A DNA stretch of 64,000 nucleotides from Annulohypoxylon bovei var. microspora (Eukaryota; Ascomycota; Sordariomycetes; Xylariales; Hypoxylaceae). A model generated the notes under the pieces. That model saw only the letters and a list, made by a program, of their open reading frames with translations, ran no database searches and was not told the origin of the DNA. The stretch is from NCBI GenBank assembly GCA_022836615.1, contig MU405355.1, positions 31,800-95,799 on the forward strand. The letters are read 5' to 3'. Numbering within the stretch: the stretch's first letter is position 1; each line of letters opens with the position of its first letter. Below, piece by piece: positions 61,375-64,000 of this stretch. Both the position numbers and the translations under genes were made by a program.

Positions 61375-61925
61375 AAAGGTGGCTAAACGGGTGGCTGAAC
61401 GGGTGGCAAGACGGGAGGCTTAAAGGGTAAAGGGTGGATAAACGGGTGGGTAAACCGGGGGTTCAACGGGTGGTTATACGGGTGGTTCAACGGGGTCTAG
61501 ACGGGGGGTTTAACGGGTGGCTACACAGGAGGCTTTACGGGGGGTCGTTCAACGGGAGGTTAAACGGGTGGCTAATCGGATGTTTAGATCGGGGGAGGCT
61601 ACGGGTGGCTAATCGGGTGTTTAGATCGGGGGAGGCTACGGGGGATACAATGGGTGGTTCGACCGGGGGTTCAACAGGGGTTCAACGGGACGGGTGGCTA
61701 AACGGGTGGAAAGACCCGTGGTTAGACCCGTGGTTTGAAGGGTGGCTAAACGGGAGGCCCAGCGGGTGGCTTAGGGGTTCGATAAGGGGTGGCTTACGGG
61801 GTGGTTACGGGTGGTTCAACGGGTGGTTCAACGGGTGGTTCAACGGGTGGTTAGACGGGTGGCAGCACGGGTGGCTTAAGGGTTCGATAAGGGGTGGCTA
61901 AAGGGGAGGCTTAAAAGGTGGCTAG
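61375..61925. repeat. ACGGGTGG minisatellite, G-rich on the plus strand
   Basis: Dozens of degenerate 10-13-bp units of the type AACGGGTGGTTC or AACGGGTGGCTA, most regular at 61809-61868. Nearly every unit has a GGG and a GG. The frames that cross it are repeat translations, not genes. Confidence 0.88.
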
Positions 61926-61980
61926 ATGGGTGCGCGAACCGTGGTGGTGAGTGGTTTCGTCGGATGAGAAAAGAAACAAA

Positions 61981-62050
61981 GGTGGGAGATCGGGGAATCG
62001 AACCATCGACCTCCGGCTAAACTCGGGATATTGTGCCACCCGAACGGGTG
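61981..62050 (-). other. tRNA-like fragment
   Basis: The minus strand has a B-box-like GGTTCGATTCC (61994-62004) and an A-box-like GGCACAAT upstream. The acceptor and T-stem do not pair, so it is not a functional tRNA. Possibly a tRNA pseudogene or SINE piece beside the AT-rich block. Confidence 0.35.
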
Positions 62051-62099
62051 GCCTCGCGTGATTATATAATACCTACCTACCATAGCGGCAAAAGGTGTG

Positions 62100-63900
62100 T
62101 TACGATAATCATTTTACTTTAAAAATCATTTTAATTTTTAAAATTATTTTAACATTATTATGTACCTTTTTTTATTATTTGTATGTAAAGGTATAAATAA
62201 AAGTTAAAATGATTTTAAAAAATTAAAATTATTTTTAAAAAATAAAATCATTTTAAAAAATGGAATCATTATATTTTTTTTTTAAAAGTAATTATTTATA
62301 TATTTTAATTATAATAACATTTATAACATTTATAATAATTTTAAAAATAAACCATTATAATTAATAATGGTTTTAAAGTTCGTTTTATAACCTTAAAACA
62401 TTTAAAAGTTTTTTTTTATTATTAATAATAACATTTTATATAACACGTATAACACGTATAATTATAACGCTTATAATAATTATAATATTAATAAACTTTA
62501 CATATATAATAATAATAATAACATTTAAAAAAAAAAAAATTTAAAAGTTTTTTTATTTTTTTTTACTTTTTATATTCACACATTTATCCATTTATTTATT
62601 TATTTATTTACACATTTATATAATAACATCATTAATATTATTATCGTGTTAAATTTATTAAATTAATAAATGCGTAATAATAAATGCGTAATAATATTAA
62701 ATTAATAAACATGTAATAAATTAATAAACGGGTAATAAATTAATAAACGAATAATAAATTAATAAATTAATAAATTAATAAATTAATAAATTAATAAATT
62801 AATAAATTAATAAATTAATAAATTAATAAATGTAAAATTAAAAAAAAAAAGACGAAAAAGTAACGGCGGGGTATAAAATATAAAAAATAATTTTATATTT
62901 TAAAACCATTTTATAAATAAAAACCATTTTATATTTAAAATTATTTTAATTTTTAAAATGGATTTATATTTAAATAATTCATGTTATTTTTTATATATAT
63001 TTTATAATATATAATTATTTTTTAAATTTATTATTTATCGTTACGATAAATAAATATTTATAATTAAAAAGGTTCATTAAATATTTAAAATAACGACGTT
63101 TATATAATGAATTTTAAAAATAAACGTTAAAATTATTTTTTATTTCGTTATATTAAAAAAACGCATTTATTATTTTTTATATTTAATAATTAATTATAAA
63201 TTAATTTTTTAATATTTAATTTTTATTATTTTATATATTATAAAAAAAAAATTAAGCTTTTATATAATATAATTTTTAAGTTTTTTAATATTTTATATAC
63301 CATTTTTTTATAATTATAATCGCATTTAATTTTCTTTAAAAATTATTTATTAAATTATTTAATAATTATTTTTAAAATTTATTTTAAATTTTATTAACGG
63401 TTTTAATTAATAAATTTATTAATTTAACGTTTTTAAATATATTTTTTAAGCTTAATTTAACGGTATAAATTTATTTTTTTAATAATTTTTAAACATTTTT
63501 AATAAAATTAAAATTAAATGAATATAAAAATTAATTTATAATAATAATTTCGTTTTTTTTCGATTTAAAAAATTAATTAATTTATTATTAATTAAATTTT
63601 ATAAATAAAAATATTATTTATAATAAATATAAAACTTTTAATGTAAATTTAAAATAAAATTTTTTATAAAATTTTTAAAATAATTATAAATATAATATTT
63701 TTATATTTTATATTAAAATTATTATAAAAATTTTATAATATATTACGTTTTTTAAATTTAAACGTATTTTAAAATATTTATAAATGTTTTATTAATTTAT
63801 TTTATAATTATATATTTTTTAATAATAATTTTTTACTTTAAAATATTATAATTAAAAATTAATATATAAATAAAATTAAAATTAAAAAAATAAATATAAT
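62100..63900. repeat. Second AT-rich (probably RIP-mutated) block
   Basis: About 1.8 kb of nearly pure A/T with sharp edges at ~62100 and ~63900 and normal GC on both sides. It includes an 8-bp AT minisatellite at 62755-62830. No LTR or TIR pair was found by eye and no gene is readable. Composition matches the 33-45 kb island. Confidence 0.65.
62755..62830. repeat. AAATTAAT tandem repeat
   Basis: About nine consecutive copies of the 8-bp unit inside the second AT-rich block. Confidence 0.9.
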
Positions 63901-64000
63901 AAACGTGAAGGCAATAGGTCACGATACGTTTGCGTGTAATACCGTGTGATGTATTACGATCTTGTGGTTGTGTAAACGTTACAAAAGTCCAGTTTCCAAA

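Noticed and set aside
61434..61901. 155-codon Gly/Trp-rich open frame
   Set aside because: Translation of the minisatellite.
61981..62050. Functional tRNA gene
   Set aside because: Acceptor and T-stem do not pair despite A/B-box-like sequences.

Overview
The window is nuclear DNA of a filamentous ascomycete (Pezizomycotina, probably Sordariomycetes or a close relative). The evidence is many short introns of about 45-100 nt with GTAAGT/GTGAGT-type donors, a class I hydrophobin, INO80 and ARB1 genes of fungal type, and two AT-rich blocks carrying the C-to-T/G-to-A signature of repeat-induced point mutation (RIP). The species cannot be named from the sequence alone. All gene models below were spliced by eye, using reading-frame continuity and family motifs.

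Region 1 (1-31.3 kb) is gene-bearing and mostly housekeeping. In order it holds a FHIP/RAI16-like protein (-), a class 3 lipase-like protein (+), a class I hydrophobin (-), a secreted Ser/Thr-rich mucin-like protein (+), the INO80 chromatin-remodelling ATPase (+), tRNA-Arg(ACG) (-), the ABC-F ribosome-biogenesis ATPase ARB1 (-) and a single-pass membrane protein (-). The long spacers contain a 203-bp MITE-like inverted repeat at 14.35 kb, small tandem repeats, and a large fold-back repeat with tRNA-like heads next to tRNA-Arg.

Region 2 (32.83-45.57 kb) is a gene-free, extremely AT-rich island. It resolves into two nested LTR elements: an outer element with 216-bp LTRs, and an inner 7.0-kb element with 299-bp LTRs inserted in it. 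The first ~55 bp of the outer left LTR escaped mutation. Against its partner it shows 29 differences in 60 positions, all C-to-T or G-to-A.

Region 3 (46-56 kb) looks like a decaying metabolic gene cluster: an intact cytochrome P450 (-), a broken and truncated sugar-type MFS transporter (+), a PaxU/DUF829-type alpha/beta hydrolase (-), an FAD-dependent monooxygenase (+) split by a 697-bp hAT-type MITE with a perfect 8-bp target duplication, and an intact GMC alcohol oxidase (+). No PKS, NRPS, terpene synthase or other backbone enzyme is present in the window.

Region 4 (56-64 kb) contains a second hAT-like MITE of 531 bp, a secreted GH93 exo-arabinanase/sialidase-fold enzyme (+), a hairpin, an ACGGGTGG-type minisatellite, a tRNA-like fragment, and a second AT-rich block (62.1-63.9 kb) that is probably another RIP-mutated repeat.
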